A stretch of DNA of 37,915 bases, from assembly GCA_002731315.1 (NCBI GenBank), contig PCBG01000002.1, positions 139,450 to 177,364 of the forward strand, in the 5' to 3' direction. The notes beneath the pieces were generated by a model that saw nothing but the letters and a program-made list of their open reading frames with translations, had not been told where the DNA came from and ran no database searches. Source of the stretch: Rhodospirillaceae bacterium. Its GTDB lineage: Bacteria; Pseudomonadota; Alphaproteobacteria; Puniceispirillales; Puniceispirillaceae. Position 1 is the stretch's first letter. Each line of letters opens with the position of its first letter. Made by a program: the position numbers and the translations under genes. Below, piece by piece: positions 8,149 through 15,441 of this stretch.

Positions 8149-9093
8149 TTATAAGAGGCCTAACTCCGCGCGAGTTGGCGGGTTGCATCCCTGACGTGCG
8201 CAATTAATTGAAGCTGCCTGTGTAGCGCGGCGCATGACGGTTTCAAGGCCATCAAGTTCAATAGCGTTCAATGCGGCACGGTCCGTCCTGCCAGTGTCAA
8301 GGGCCCAAGCAAGGATGCTGGCCATGAAGGTGTCGCCCGCGCCCACGGTATCAACCATCTGTGGGACGGGCGTTGCCGGCACAGTGATGTCTGCCCCGCC
8401 GGCGAATCCCCTTGCCCCGTCTGGCCCCATCGTCAGGATAAACAGTGCGGCATCACATTCAGCGCGGCACATCTCCAGCGCTGCATCCAGCACATGGTCA
8501 GGATAGATCCACAGCAAATCTTCGTTGCTCAGCTTGAAAATATCGGCTTTCTTCATCATCCGCCGCAGACGGGCAAGATAACTGTCACGGTCGAGGATCA
8601 GAGCCGGTCGCACATTCGCGTCGATCGCTGTCAGAATCCCGCGCGCCTTGCAGCGCATGAAAAAGTCTTCCCAGACATCCCCATCCGCGCCGTCGACAAG
8701 TGCAAGCCCGCCGACATAGAAGATTTGCGTCGCTGCCGGAAGCCATGAATCTAGGCCGCCAACTGTCACCTGCCTCTCGGCAGTACCGTTTCGATGAAAG
8801 GCATAAGAGGCACCGCCGTCAGGCCCCACTGATACAACGGCCAGTGAAGTGGGGTGTAATACACGCGGCGCGGCAACTGTCACGCCACAATCGACCAGCC
8901 TGTTGGCCAGCAATTCACCTAGAGCATCGGTCGAGATGGGGGTAAGATAGACAACCGCTTGGCCTTGCAGGCCCACCGCCATGGCCGCGTTAAAGGGGGC
9001 ACCGCCCGGGTTTGCACGATAGTTGGGCAAACCGTTACCTGCCGGTTGACTAGACACAAAATCAATCAGGTTTTCGCCGCCGACAGCCAGCAT
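8149..9093 (-). CDS. PfkB-family carbohydrate kinase
   Basis: Ribokinase/PfkB-fold sugar kinase that phosphorylates a sugar with ATP, most like fructokinases. The N-terminus reads MLAVGGENLIDF, the expected first strand. NPGGAPFNAAMAVG is the sugar-binding signature, and DTVGAGDTFMASIL near the C-terminus is the second PfkB signature, with the catalytic Asp and anion hole. DANVRP fits the nucleotide-domain strand. ATG 9093 is preferred because the family fold begins there and AAGGG lies upstream; ATG 9117 and GTG 9159 extend it. It converges with the FAH gene. A possible LacI-type regulator remnant lies upstream. Confidence 0.88.
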   Translation of the reverse strand: MLAVGGENLIDFVSSQPAGNGLPNYRANPGGAPFNAAMAVGLQGQAVVYLTPISTDALGELLANRLVDCGVTVAAPRVLHPTSLAVVSVGPDGGASYAFHRNGTAERQVTVGGLDSWLPAATQIFYVGGLALVDGADGDVWEDFFMRCKARGILTAIDANVRPALILDRDSYLARLRRMMKKADIFKLSNEDLLWIYPDHVLDAALEMCRAECDAALFILTMGPDGARGFAGGADITVPATPVPQMVDTVGAGDTFMASILAWALDTGRTDRAALNAIELDGLETVMRRATQAASINCARQGCNPPTRAELGLL

Positions 9094-9127
9094 TTCACTT
9101 GCACCCTTATATTTCATGGCGACAGTG

Positions 9128-9349
9128 CTATTCCGTGTTCGCTGCCCCGTCAAGCCCACCCTTGCTAGTCATCAGAGAACAACAGTTCTTATGGGTAACA
9201 GGAACGATAATCAAGGCCGTTGCCCGTTGACGTATCACGGTGTACTTGTCCTCATGAAATGCTTCAAGGATATCTTCGTGAAAGGCGATGCCACCGGATA
9301 CCTTCGAGACGGCGGGTTGGGCGATGTTTGGTGCCTGACGCATATCCAT
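9128..9349 (-). pseudogene. possible LacI-type regulator remnant
   Basis: An open frame of 73 codons just upstream of the sugar kinase. Part of it resembles the DNA-binding head of LacI regulators. PNIAQPAVSKVSGG could be the DIAxxAGVSxxTVSKVLSG helix-turn-helix with about five residues lost from the turn. FHEDILEAFHEDKYTV followed by RQRATAL is where LacI proteins have the S-x-x-x-R-x-x-V-x-x-A-x-x-x-x-x-Y-x-x-N hinge-helix region. The similarity is by eye and the rest of a LacI protein is absent. Sugar kinases often lie beside such regulators. The frame could also be chance. Confidence 0.25.
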
Positions 9350-9456
9350 GAAGGAAAAAATCTCCGTTGCAAAACGGGGTATGTTTGAATTAACTTAAAA
9401 CGACATCACGAGTTCGCCACTAGCCTCGTTTATCAAAAGGCAACCCAGCAGGAAAA

Positions 9457-9606
9457 ATGCCGCCCAAGGAAAATGACTTTACCAAAATCCACCTCACGAA
9501 CGGGCTTACACATGGCTACAACAAGGGTGGTAACCGGGGATCTTTGCTGCCGAGGTTAATAGTGCTTGTGATTGTGCTTAGCGCCGGATGGGCAATATTC
9601 GATTAA
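9457..9606 (+). CDS. 49-residue tail-anchored small protein (paralogue A)
   Basis: A small protein of 49 residues that I do not recognise. Its first half is polar and contains DFTKIHLTNGL; its second half is a single hydrophobic helix (PRLIVLVIVLSAGWAIF) ending one residue before the stop, so it should be a tail-anchored membrane protein. AGGA precedes ATG 9457 closely. A second gene at 10191-10340 on the other strand encodes a protein of identical length with DFSKTYLTNGL and the same C-terminal helix, which strongly supports both being real. The 94-residue gene starting at 9635 follows after 28 bases and is probably co-transcribed. Function unknown. Confidence 0.6.
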   Translation: MPPKENDFTKIHLTNGLTHGYNKGGNRGSLLPRLIVLVIVLSAGWAIFD

Positions 9607-9634
9607 CCATTACGCAAGGAGAGGGGATAACCAA

Positions 9635-9919
9635 ATGAACTACGTTGTCACGACCACTTGGAGCCACCCTGCCGAAATGAACAAAGCTGAGATGGCCGAG
9701 TTTCAGCAAACCTTCACCGATAATCCTGATCTGCTGAATATCTACTGGTTTGAAATTGATCCAACGACCCATGGGTCGGTCAGCATCTTCAGGGACAAGA
9801 CCGCATATGAGGCTGGTTTGCCGCGTCAACAGGCCAACCGGGAGCATACCAGCACCGAATCAGGTATCAAAATGACGCATGAAGCGCATGGCGAGTGTTT
9901 CGCTATTCTCAGAAGCTGA
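9635..9919 (+). CDS. small protein, possible dimeric alpha/beta-barrel fold
   Basis: A 94-residue protein, not firmly recognised. It begins with a beta-strand-like MNYVVTTTWSH, then a helix (NKAEMAEFQQTF), then strands around LLNIYWFEID and HGSVSIF, then another helix. That order resembles the small antibiotic-monooxygenase-like ferredoxin folds, but no catalytic residues can be named. The start is well supported: AAGGAGAGGGG lies just upstream of ATG 9635, whereas the longer in-frame reading lacks a ribosome site. It lies 28 bases after the 49-residue tail-anchored protein. The product is acidic and has no signal peptide. Confidence 0.6.
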   Translation: MNYVVTTTWSHPAEMNKAEMAEFQQTFTDNPDLLNIYWFEIDPTTHGSVSIFRDKTAYEAGLPRQQANREHTSTESGIKMTHEAHGECFAILRS

Positions 9920-10190
9920 CAGGTCGATAATCCTGTATATGACAATAGCGAGCTTTCAACGGCAAGCGGCGACAAATCTGTTTTTGAAAAACCGCCGCGA
10001 TACAAATAAGGCAGGATAGGGCGGATAAGGTCGGCAATCATCAGATAGCGTTTTTCCTGTGTCAGCACCGCCGCCTCGATAATCGCAAGACAAGGTGTGA
10101 CCTACTCCTCCAGCGATGCGGGATTAACGCCAAATTAGTCAGCGGTCTGTCGCAAGAATCTCTCTGCGAGACGGGGCCACGACCGCCTGG
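9920..10190 (-). pseudogene. protein-like frame with two in-frame stops
   Basis: On the minus strand directly after the 49-residue protein, one frame reads like protein: PRLAERFLRQTAD, then TAA, FGVNPASLEE, then TAG, then AIIEAAVLTQEKRYLMIADL and IRPILPYLYRGG. No start codon with a ribosome site was found, and the end runs into the oppositely oriented gene that ends at 9919. No family is recognised. It may be the decayed tail of a gene; it may also be a chance reading. Nothing else was seen in this stretch. Confidence 0.25.
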
Positions 10191-10340
10191 TTAATAGACT
10201 ATAGCAACCGCCGTTGCTGCCGCGGCAGCGATTATCGCCAGCCATACCAGCGGGCGACGAGATGCCGGCCGTGTCCGGTAATTATTATTTATCGAAAGAC
10301 CATTAGTCAGATAGGTCTTGCTGAAATCAATCTCGCTCAT
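10191..10340 (-). CDS. 49-residue tail-anchored small protein (paralogue B)
   Basis: A 49-residue product with a polar first half holding DFSKTYLTNGL, a short basic stretch (RTRPASRR) and a C-terminal hydrophobic helix (LVWLAIIAAAAATAVAIVY) reaching the stop. The basic residues before the helix predict the N-terminus in the cytoplasm. It matches the protein at 9457-9606 in length, in the motif (eight identical residues over the eleven-residue stretch) and in topology. AAAAGG lies upstream of ATG 10340. A reading with a longer N-terminus from 10439 is possible but is not supported by the paralogue. Function unknown; a small membrane-bound adaptor or regulator is only a guess. Confidence 0.6.
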   Translation of the reverse strand: MSEIDFSKTYLTNGLSINNNYRTRPASRRPLVWLAIIAAAAATAVAIVY

Positions 10341-10435
10341 CCATTTTGCCTTTTGCCGTTGGAAGCCCAGAACCCAACTGAGATCAACACAAAATATAGT
10401 TGGAGCTATAATTATAATTAACAGTATGTGGTGTG

Positions 10436-10705
10436 TCACGCCTGTTTATGCAAAAAGATGTTGGATCTTGGGTGACGCGGTTCAAATTGGTTGACTGGGG
10501 CTGATGCCGACAATTCCGCAAAGCGAGCCGTGGTTTCGCTATCAAAGCCGCTTGCTTCATGTGCGTGCTTGAAGGTGGCCAGCTTCTCCATATCAAGATC
10601 ATTGAAGACATCAATCATCCTGACAACCTTTCGCGCCGAGCCGGCCGCCATAGAATAGGTAGCATGGTCGGTGTTATGCTTTGCTTTTTCGCAAACTTTT
10701 CACAT
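10436..10705 (-). pseudogene. small gene with TGA as second codon
   Basis: A strong ribosome site (GGGAGGGAG, 10715-10723) stands nine bases before ATG 10705. The next codon is TGA (10700-10702), after which the same frame stays open for 87 codons to the stop at 10436. The reading is KVCEKAKHNTDHATYSMAAG and onward through ARKVVRMIDVFNDLDMEKL and FDSETTARFAEL. I do not recognise the family. The simplest reading is a nonsense change at codon 2. Restart at an internal ATG (10651 or 10618) could still give a 60- to 71-residue product. TGA is an ordinary stop elsewhere here, for example in gyrB and rpsT. Confidence 0.4.
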
Positions 10706-10979
10706 TGGTTGTATCTCCCTCCCGGTAGGGATAACGATAACGAATTCATTTAAAACGAATAATAGGCAAATTCATGGCTTCTGGATTCGGTTGCCCCATG
10801 GTCAAAGGCGAAAATGGGCCACCCGTGGGCGTGACTATCAACCAAGACAGAAAGTACCAAACACCAAAACGCATCATCTTTTCACCCATGATGACGCGCA
10901 CGGTCTGGTGACAGCATCCATTAAATGTTGCATTTCCTTACCGTATTGAAATCAGTCGCCGAGTGACGGTTATCAGTAT

Positions 10980-11777
10980 TTATTCGACTGGTGCAAGCTG
11001 GCCTATAGAATAAAGACACGCGTGACCCGAAATCAGAACACGGTCTTCAGTAAATTCACAATAAACATCGCCACCACGTTTAGACAACTGGCGCGCCGTC
11101 AACGACGGCTTGCCAAGCTTTTCGGCCCAATAGGGCGCAATGGTACAATGGGCCGATCCCGTCACCGGATCCTCGTCAATCCCCGATTTAGGGGCAAAAT
11201 AACGTGATACGCAATCACATGAATCGCCCGCCGCAGTGATGATCAAGCCATCACCTTCAAGGTGGCGGATATAATCAAGATCTGGTTTGACCGCGCACAC
11301 TGCCGACTCGTCTTGCAGCACCGCCATATTCATCACTGCGCGTCTGAAATCGATAATAGGGTTCCCGATAGCAACCGCCAACCCTTCAGGAACATCCATT
11401 TCGCGGCCAGGGCGCGCCGGAAAGTCCAGTGTGATCATGCCATCATCCCAGCGACGCGCAGACAGCGGGCCACTGGCCGTGGTAAAGCGCAGCATGTCGG
11501 ACTGCCAAGCAAGTTCTGTGAACAGGACAAAGGCGGAAGCCAACGTTGCATGCCCACAAAGGTCAACTTCTACAGTCGGGGTGAACCATCGCAGATGAAA
11601 ATCAGCACTACTATCAACATCAGGTATAAAAAAGGCCGTTTCTGAAAGGTTATTTTCGGCTGCGATGGCACACATCACTTCATCCGACAGCCATTTGGAC
11701 AACGGCACAACCGCTGCCGGATTGCCGCCAAACAGTCGGTCTGTAAAGGCATCAACCTGATAGAGATAAAGGGACAT
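10980..11777 (-). CDS. PhzF-family isomerase/epimerase-like protein
   Basis: A 265-residue PhzF-fold protein, the diaminopimelate epimerase-like family that includes the phenazine isomerase PhzF. Characteristic N-terminal motifs are QVDAFTDRLFGGNPAAVV and AAENNLSETAF, the latter carrying the catalytic Glu of the family. LRWFTPTVEVDLCGHATLASA completes the first domain, and DEDPVTGSAHCTIAPYW marks the mirror-image second domain. Most members, including this one, have no known substrate, and no phenazine genes are nearby. It is divergent from the amidase gene, with about 135 bases between them that hold a short direct repeat. Confidence 0.92.
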   Translation of the reverse strand: MSLYLYQVDAFTDRLFGGNPAAVVPLSKWLSDEVMCAIAAENNLSETAFFIPDVDSSADFHLRWFTPTVEVDLCGHATLASAFVLFTELAWQSDMLRFTTASGPLSARRWDDGMITLDFPARPGREMDVPEGLAVAIGNPIIDFRRAVMNMAVLQDESAVCAVKPDLDYIRHLEGDGLIITAAGDSCDCVSRYFAPKSGIDEDPVTGSAHCTIAPYWAEKLGKPSLTARQLSKRGGDVYCEFTEDRVLISGHACLYSIGQLAPVE

Positions 11778-11855
11778 TGGTGAAGGTCCTCAATTACTAG
11801 CAAATGAGCAATGATCACAACTCGACAAGCATAATAGCGCGTGCAAGCATTCTAT

Positions 11856-11888
11856 TGACAACCCAATCAGATAAGTCAATGACAACCC
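11856..11888. repeat. short direct repeat in divergent promoter region
   Basis: TGACAACCC occurs twice, at 11856-11864 and 11880-11888, 24 bases apart from start to start. Both copies are followed by A/T-rich sequence ending in ATCAG. The first copy overlaps a TTGACA that could be a -35 box for the amidase gene. The spacing of slightly more than two helical turns could suit a regulator, but no factor can be named. Confidence 0.3.
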
Positions 11889-11912
11889 GAATATCAGGAT
11901 TAAGCAGATATC

Positions 11913-13373
11913 ATGACCGACTCGCGCCAAGCCTTCACCGGACCTGAACTCTGTGCCCTAGAGGCACATGAAGTTGTCAGGATGCTGAAACGCGGTGACA
12001 TCAGTCCACACGATTGTATCGATGCAGCCTTGGCGCGGATTGAGACAGTTGAACCGGCGATCAATGCAATGCCGACCATCTGTGCCGAGCGCGCCTATGC
12101 TGCTGCAGACGCATTGAGGGCCGCCGCGGGGGACAGGACAGAACAAGATGCAGCCGGCTGGCTAGCTGGCTTGCCACTCGGAATCAAGGATCTGACTGAT
12201 GTGGCCGGCGTACGCACAACTTATGGTAACAGCGCGCTGGCTGCCAATGTCCCTGCTGCCAGCGACCCGCTTGTCAGCCGAATTGAATCGCGTGGCGGGA
12301 TTGTTATCGGAAAGACAAATACGCCCGAATTCGGGGCCGGTGCCAACACCTTTAATGAGGTGTTTGGCGTGACCCGCAATCCGTGGGATCCAGTGTTGAA
12401 TGCGGGCGGATCATCAGGCGGTGCGGCCGCCGCACTCGTGACGGGCGAGACATGGCTAAGCCACGGATCGGATCACGGCGGAAGCCTTCGTACCCCTGCT
12501 GGCTATTGCGGCATTGTCGGCATGCGCCCCAGTCCTGGGCGTGTGGTCGGGGCCAGCAATGCCGGCTTTCTAATTGAGGGGATAGACGGTCCTATGGCCC
12601 GTTCGGTCAAAGATTGCGCGCTGTTCCTCGACGCGATGTCGGGGTTCAATCCAGAATCGCCGATCTCTTACCCAGCTTGCGAAACTGGATCCTTTCAGGA
12701 CGCGGTTTTACGCGCAACCCCTGACATAAAGATTGCCTTTTCACTGGATCTGGGTGGTATGGCACAGGTAGATGCCGAGGTGCTGGCACATCTTGGTGAG
12801 GTCATGAAGACAATGGAGGCCGCTGGCGCACATGTTGAGGAGACCTGCCCTGATTTACCGAATTTAGAACGTACCTACCATACGCTGCGCGGGATCGGCT
12901 ATGCGACGTCAGCAAGAGGCATGCCAGAAGCGGTCTCAAAAGTGGTCAAAAAGACTATCGTGGAAAATGTGGCTTTCGGCCGCAGCCTGACAATTGATGA
13001 TGTTGCCGATGCCCATCTCGACCGCACAGTTATCTATAACAATATGTTGCGGCTGTTCGACTATTTTGATGTGCTAGCATGCCCAGTCGTTGGCTGTATG
13101 CCGCACCCTCAGGCGGAAGAATGGGTCATCGAAATTGGCGGACATAAACTAGATGGCTATATGGATTGGCTGCGCTTTGCCTTTTTGGCCACCACCGCCA
13201 GCCTGCCAGCAATATCTGTACCCGTCGGCCCTGGCCCACGCGGACTGCCAATCGGAATTCAGCTTATTGGCAGGCCACGCGGCGAAGCGTCACTTCTTGC
13301 TGCTGCCCGAGCCGTTGAAGTGGTTATGGGTGGGCCAAAACCACCAATTGATCCGGTCACAACGCAAACATAG
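11913..13373 (+). CDS. amidase, amidase-signature family
   Basis: A 486-residue amidase-signature hydrolase, in the same family as GatA. The Ser-cisSer-Lys triad can be read: Lys92 in GLPLGIKDL, the cis-Ser in the NAGGSSGGAAAAL loop around 167-168, and the nucleophile Ser191 in SDHGGSLRTPAG. No gatB or gatC neighbour is present, so this is likely a stand-alone amidase acting on small amides rather than the tRNA amidotransferase subunit; the substrate is unknown. A Gly-rich C-terminal GPRGLPIGIQLIG segment is typical. The gene is divergent from phzF and ends a few bases before a broken minus-strand gene. Confidence 0.92.
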   Translation: MTDSRQAFTGPELCALEAHEVVRMLKRGDISPHDCIDAALARIETVEPAINAMPTICAERAYAAADALRAAAGDRTEQDAAGWLAGLPLGIKDLTDVAGVRTTYGNSALAANVPAASDPLVSRIESRGGIVIGKTNTPEFGAGANTFNEVFGVTRNPWDPVLNAGGSSGGAAAALVTGETWLSHGSDHGGSLRTPAGYCGIVGMRPSPGRVVGASNAGFLIEGIDGPMARSVKDCALFLDAMSGFNPESPISYPACETGSFQDAVLRATPDIKIAFSLDLGGMAQVDAEVLAHLGEVMKTMEAAGAHVEETCPDLPNLERTYHTLRGIGYATSARGMPEAVSKVVKKTIVENVAFGRSLTIDDVADAHLDRTVIYNNMLRLFDYFDVLACPVVGCMPHPQAEEWVIEIGGHKLDGYMDWLRFAFLATTASLPAISVPVGPGPRGLPIGIQLIGRPRGEASLLAAARAVEVVMGGPKPPIDPVTTQT

Positions 13374-13381
13374 AGTTACGA

Positions 13382-13735
13382 CTACTCTTCATCAGGGGCG
13401 GTAAGCGCACGCTTTGCAGCAACCAGTGCCTCCAGCGTCTGCGGCAGGCTTGCCTGTCGGGCTACAGTCAACCGTCGGGCGCGTATGGTCTTTGCCATTG
13501 CAGTTTCGATGGCACAGCCGGTGCTGGAAAGTGCGGCAGCAAAATCCGCGACTGTCTAACCAGCAAGCTGTCTTTGCATAATCAACAATCCGCGCGCCAT
13601 CATCGCCGCACTTTACCTGTTACCTGGATCGGCGCGCAGCGTTGTTTCAAACTCTAACTGCAAAGCGACCGCAAGCATGGCCGTCTTATCGCGTGTTGAT
13701 GTTGTTTCTGCCGACATCAGCGAGGCATTCGTCAT
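13382..13735 (-). pseudogene. small gene broken by two in-frame stops
   Basis: One minus-strand frame of 118 codons runs from ATG 13735 to TAG 13382 and contains TAA at codon 41 and TAG at codon 60. Sequence before, between and after the stops looks protein-like: AMLAVALQLEFETTLR, then MMARGLLIMQRQLAG, then VADFAAALSSTGCAIETAMAK and SLPQTLEALVAAKRAL. The predicted product would be helical and lacks a signal or membrane segment. I do not recognise the family. It occupies the gap between the amidase and the aldo/keto reductase, where nothing else is seen. Two stops without frame loss suggest recent decay. Confidence 0.45.
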
Positions 13736-13783
13736 TTTGATTTTGAGTTTATAGTATTACAGCGTCTCAGGCATGCCAGGAAG

Positions 13784-14788
13784 TCAACTATAGCGTTCCG
13801 GGCCAACCCATTGCCCAACAGAGTAACGATCACCATTAGCCCAACCGACGGGCAAAGTCGTTTCAATCGCCTCAAGATCATCCAGTCCAAGGGACAGCCG
13901 AGCGCCGGCACAATGTTCACGCAGATGTGCTGGCGAGCGTGTTCCCGGAATCGGGATAATGTTATTCTGCCGGTGTAGCAGCCAGGCAATGGCCAGTGCT
14001 GCCGCACTTGTCCCGAGATCACTAGCTAGCGCTCGAAATGGCTGGGTCAATTCGATGTTCCGAGACAGGTTAGGTTCCTGAAATCGCGGATTCTCCTTCA
14101 AAAAGGGCATGGTCTCTACCTTGCCGCCTTCATGTGGTTTATCTGTCAGTAATGATCGGCCAACCGGCGAGAATGCCACTAGGGCCGTTCCTAGCTCGGC
14201 TGTCGTCTGCGTGAGCCCCAAGTCGGGCGCGCGCACCGACAGGGAATATTCAGACTGGACCGCCGCAACGTGGTGCCGGCATGCAGCGCGGCGCAAAGAT
14301 GCAGGTGCAATTTCTGAAAAACCAAAACTGCGTGTCTTACCGGATTTGACCAGTGCAGCAAGTGTATCCGCCACTTCCTCAATGGGCGTGTTGGCATCAC
14401 GGCGATGCACATAGAACAAATCCACATGATCAACACCAAGACGGGTCAGGCTGGCATCAAGACGCGACTCAAGGTAGGCAGCACTATTGTCAAAATAGCG
14501 CTTTCCAGTGTCGGCATCACGGGCAATACCAGCCTTGGTGGCGATGCTGAACATGTCATTGCGCTGTGACCCCTGCCGCGCAAGAAAGCTGCCAATTACC
14601 TCTTCAGATGTCAGCGGTCCATAGATATCAGCCGTATCGATGTGGTTAACGCCCTCATCTAGTGCGGTATTCAGGATTGCGTGGGATTCAGCTTCATTGG
14701 TCTGACCATAGAAATTGCAAAATGACATTGCGCCTACGCCAATCGGCGAAATCATAGGTCCATGCTTGCCAAGTCGACGCTGTTTCAT
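13784..14788 (-). CDS. aldo/keto reductase
   Basis: A 334-residue NADPH-dependent aldo/keto reductase with a TIM-barrel fold. The catalytic tetrad is visible: Asp and Tyr in NHIDTADIYGP, Lys in IATKAGIA and His in FYVHRRD. Near the C-terminus IPIPGTRSPAHLREH is the cofactor-binding loop. The protein is of the YajO/Tas-like type with an N-terminal LGKHGPMISPIGVGAMSF strand. The substrate is unknown; members reduce assorted aldehydes and ketones. Its start at 14788 is consistent with the family. No partner gene shares its transcript clearly; the lipoprotein gene lies 155 bases upstream on the same strand. Confidence 0.92.
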   Translation of the reverse strand: MKQRRLGKHGPMISPIGVGAMSFCNFYGQTNEAESHAILNTALDEGVNHIDTADIYGPLTSEEVIGSFLARQGSQRNDMFSIATKAGIARDADTGKRYFDNSAAYLESRLDASLTRLGVDHVDLFYVHRRDANTPIEEVADTLAALVKSGKTRSFGFSEIAPASLRRAACRHHVAAVQSEYSLSVRAPDLGLTQTTAELGTALVAFSPVGRSLLTDKPHEGGKVETMPFLKENPRFQEPNLSRNIELTQPFRALASDLGTSAAALAIAWLLHRQNNIIPIPGTRSPAHLREHCAGARLSLGLDDLEAIETTLPVGWANGDRYSVGQWVGPERYS

Positions 14789-14943
14789 GATCTTTATCCA
14801 GAAAATTGCACGGCAAGGGCCGCCAGCCAGAACCGCACCGGCAAAGAGATACTGGCGGAAAATAACCCGACGTCCTGTATGTCATCTAACAACAAAGCTG
14901 TTGATTTGTCAGCCCTGATAGCGGCCAGAGTACATTGCCACGT

Positions 14944-15321
14944 CTATTCGGCATCACCGCGGCAGATAAAGGTAGCGGTTGCAACTGCCCCACGCAGGGC
15001 CATCACTTCTACCACGGCAACCTGATACCCCTCTGATATGCAATCAGCCTTTGCAGCACGACGCACCTCAATTGGCGGTGACAGAAATCCTGAGAAATCG
15101 GTATCCCACTCATAAGTTAAAAACGGGGCAGTTACAATTTCGGCAGATACGGGCCCAGCTGCATCGGCACTGTCACCGTCCGCGTTGGTGCCGCCAGCCG
15201 GTGGCGCAATTTCTGTTTTTTCAGTCTCTAAGGCTGACCCAACAATCTGTAGAAAGCTGCAGCCGCCCAGCGTTGCCGCAACTAGAACACACGCCGCAGA
15301 TTGACACAGTAACTTGATCAT
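14944..15321 (-). CDS. small lipoprotein of unknown function
   Basis: A 125-residue predicted lipoprotein. The N-terminus has a basic residue, a hydrophobic stretch (AACVLVAATLGGC) and a lipobox LGGC, so Cys21 should be lipidated after signal peptidase II cleavage. A disordered, acidic linker with repeated Asp/Ala follows, then a folded region of about 60 residues with two Cys (ADCISEG and TFICRG) that could form a disulfide in the periplasm. No family is recognised. It lies 120 bases downstream of the EamA transporter on the same strand. Confidence 0.72.
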   Translation of the reverse strand: MIKLLCQSAACVLVAATLGGCSFLQIVGSALETEKTEIAPPAGGTNADGDSADAAGPVSAEIVTAPFLTYEWDTDFSGFLSPPIEVRRAAKADCISEGYQVAVVEVMALRGAVATATFICRGDAE

Positions 15322-15441
15322 TGCCCGACACCGTTCAGACCTACATTCTTCGAGAAAGGCGATGCCACAAGTTCAGGATTTGTGCAAGCCCGTTACCACT
15401 TATTTCAAGTCTGCAAGACACATGCTGTCCGGATCTAACAA

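Noticed and set aside
10700..10702. TGA at codon 2 as selenocysteine
   Set aside because: No selenocysteine insertion hairpin was seen, and TGA is a normal stop in neighbouring genes.
10774..10911. 45-codon plus-strand frame (MASGFGCPMVKGEN...)
   Set aside because: Only a weak ribosome site, no recognised homologue and no partner; likely a chance frame in a 270-base gap.
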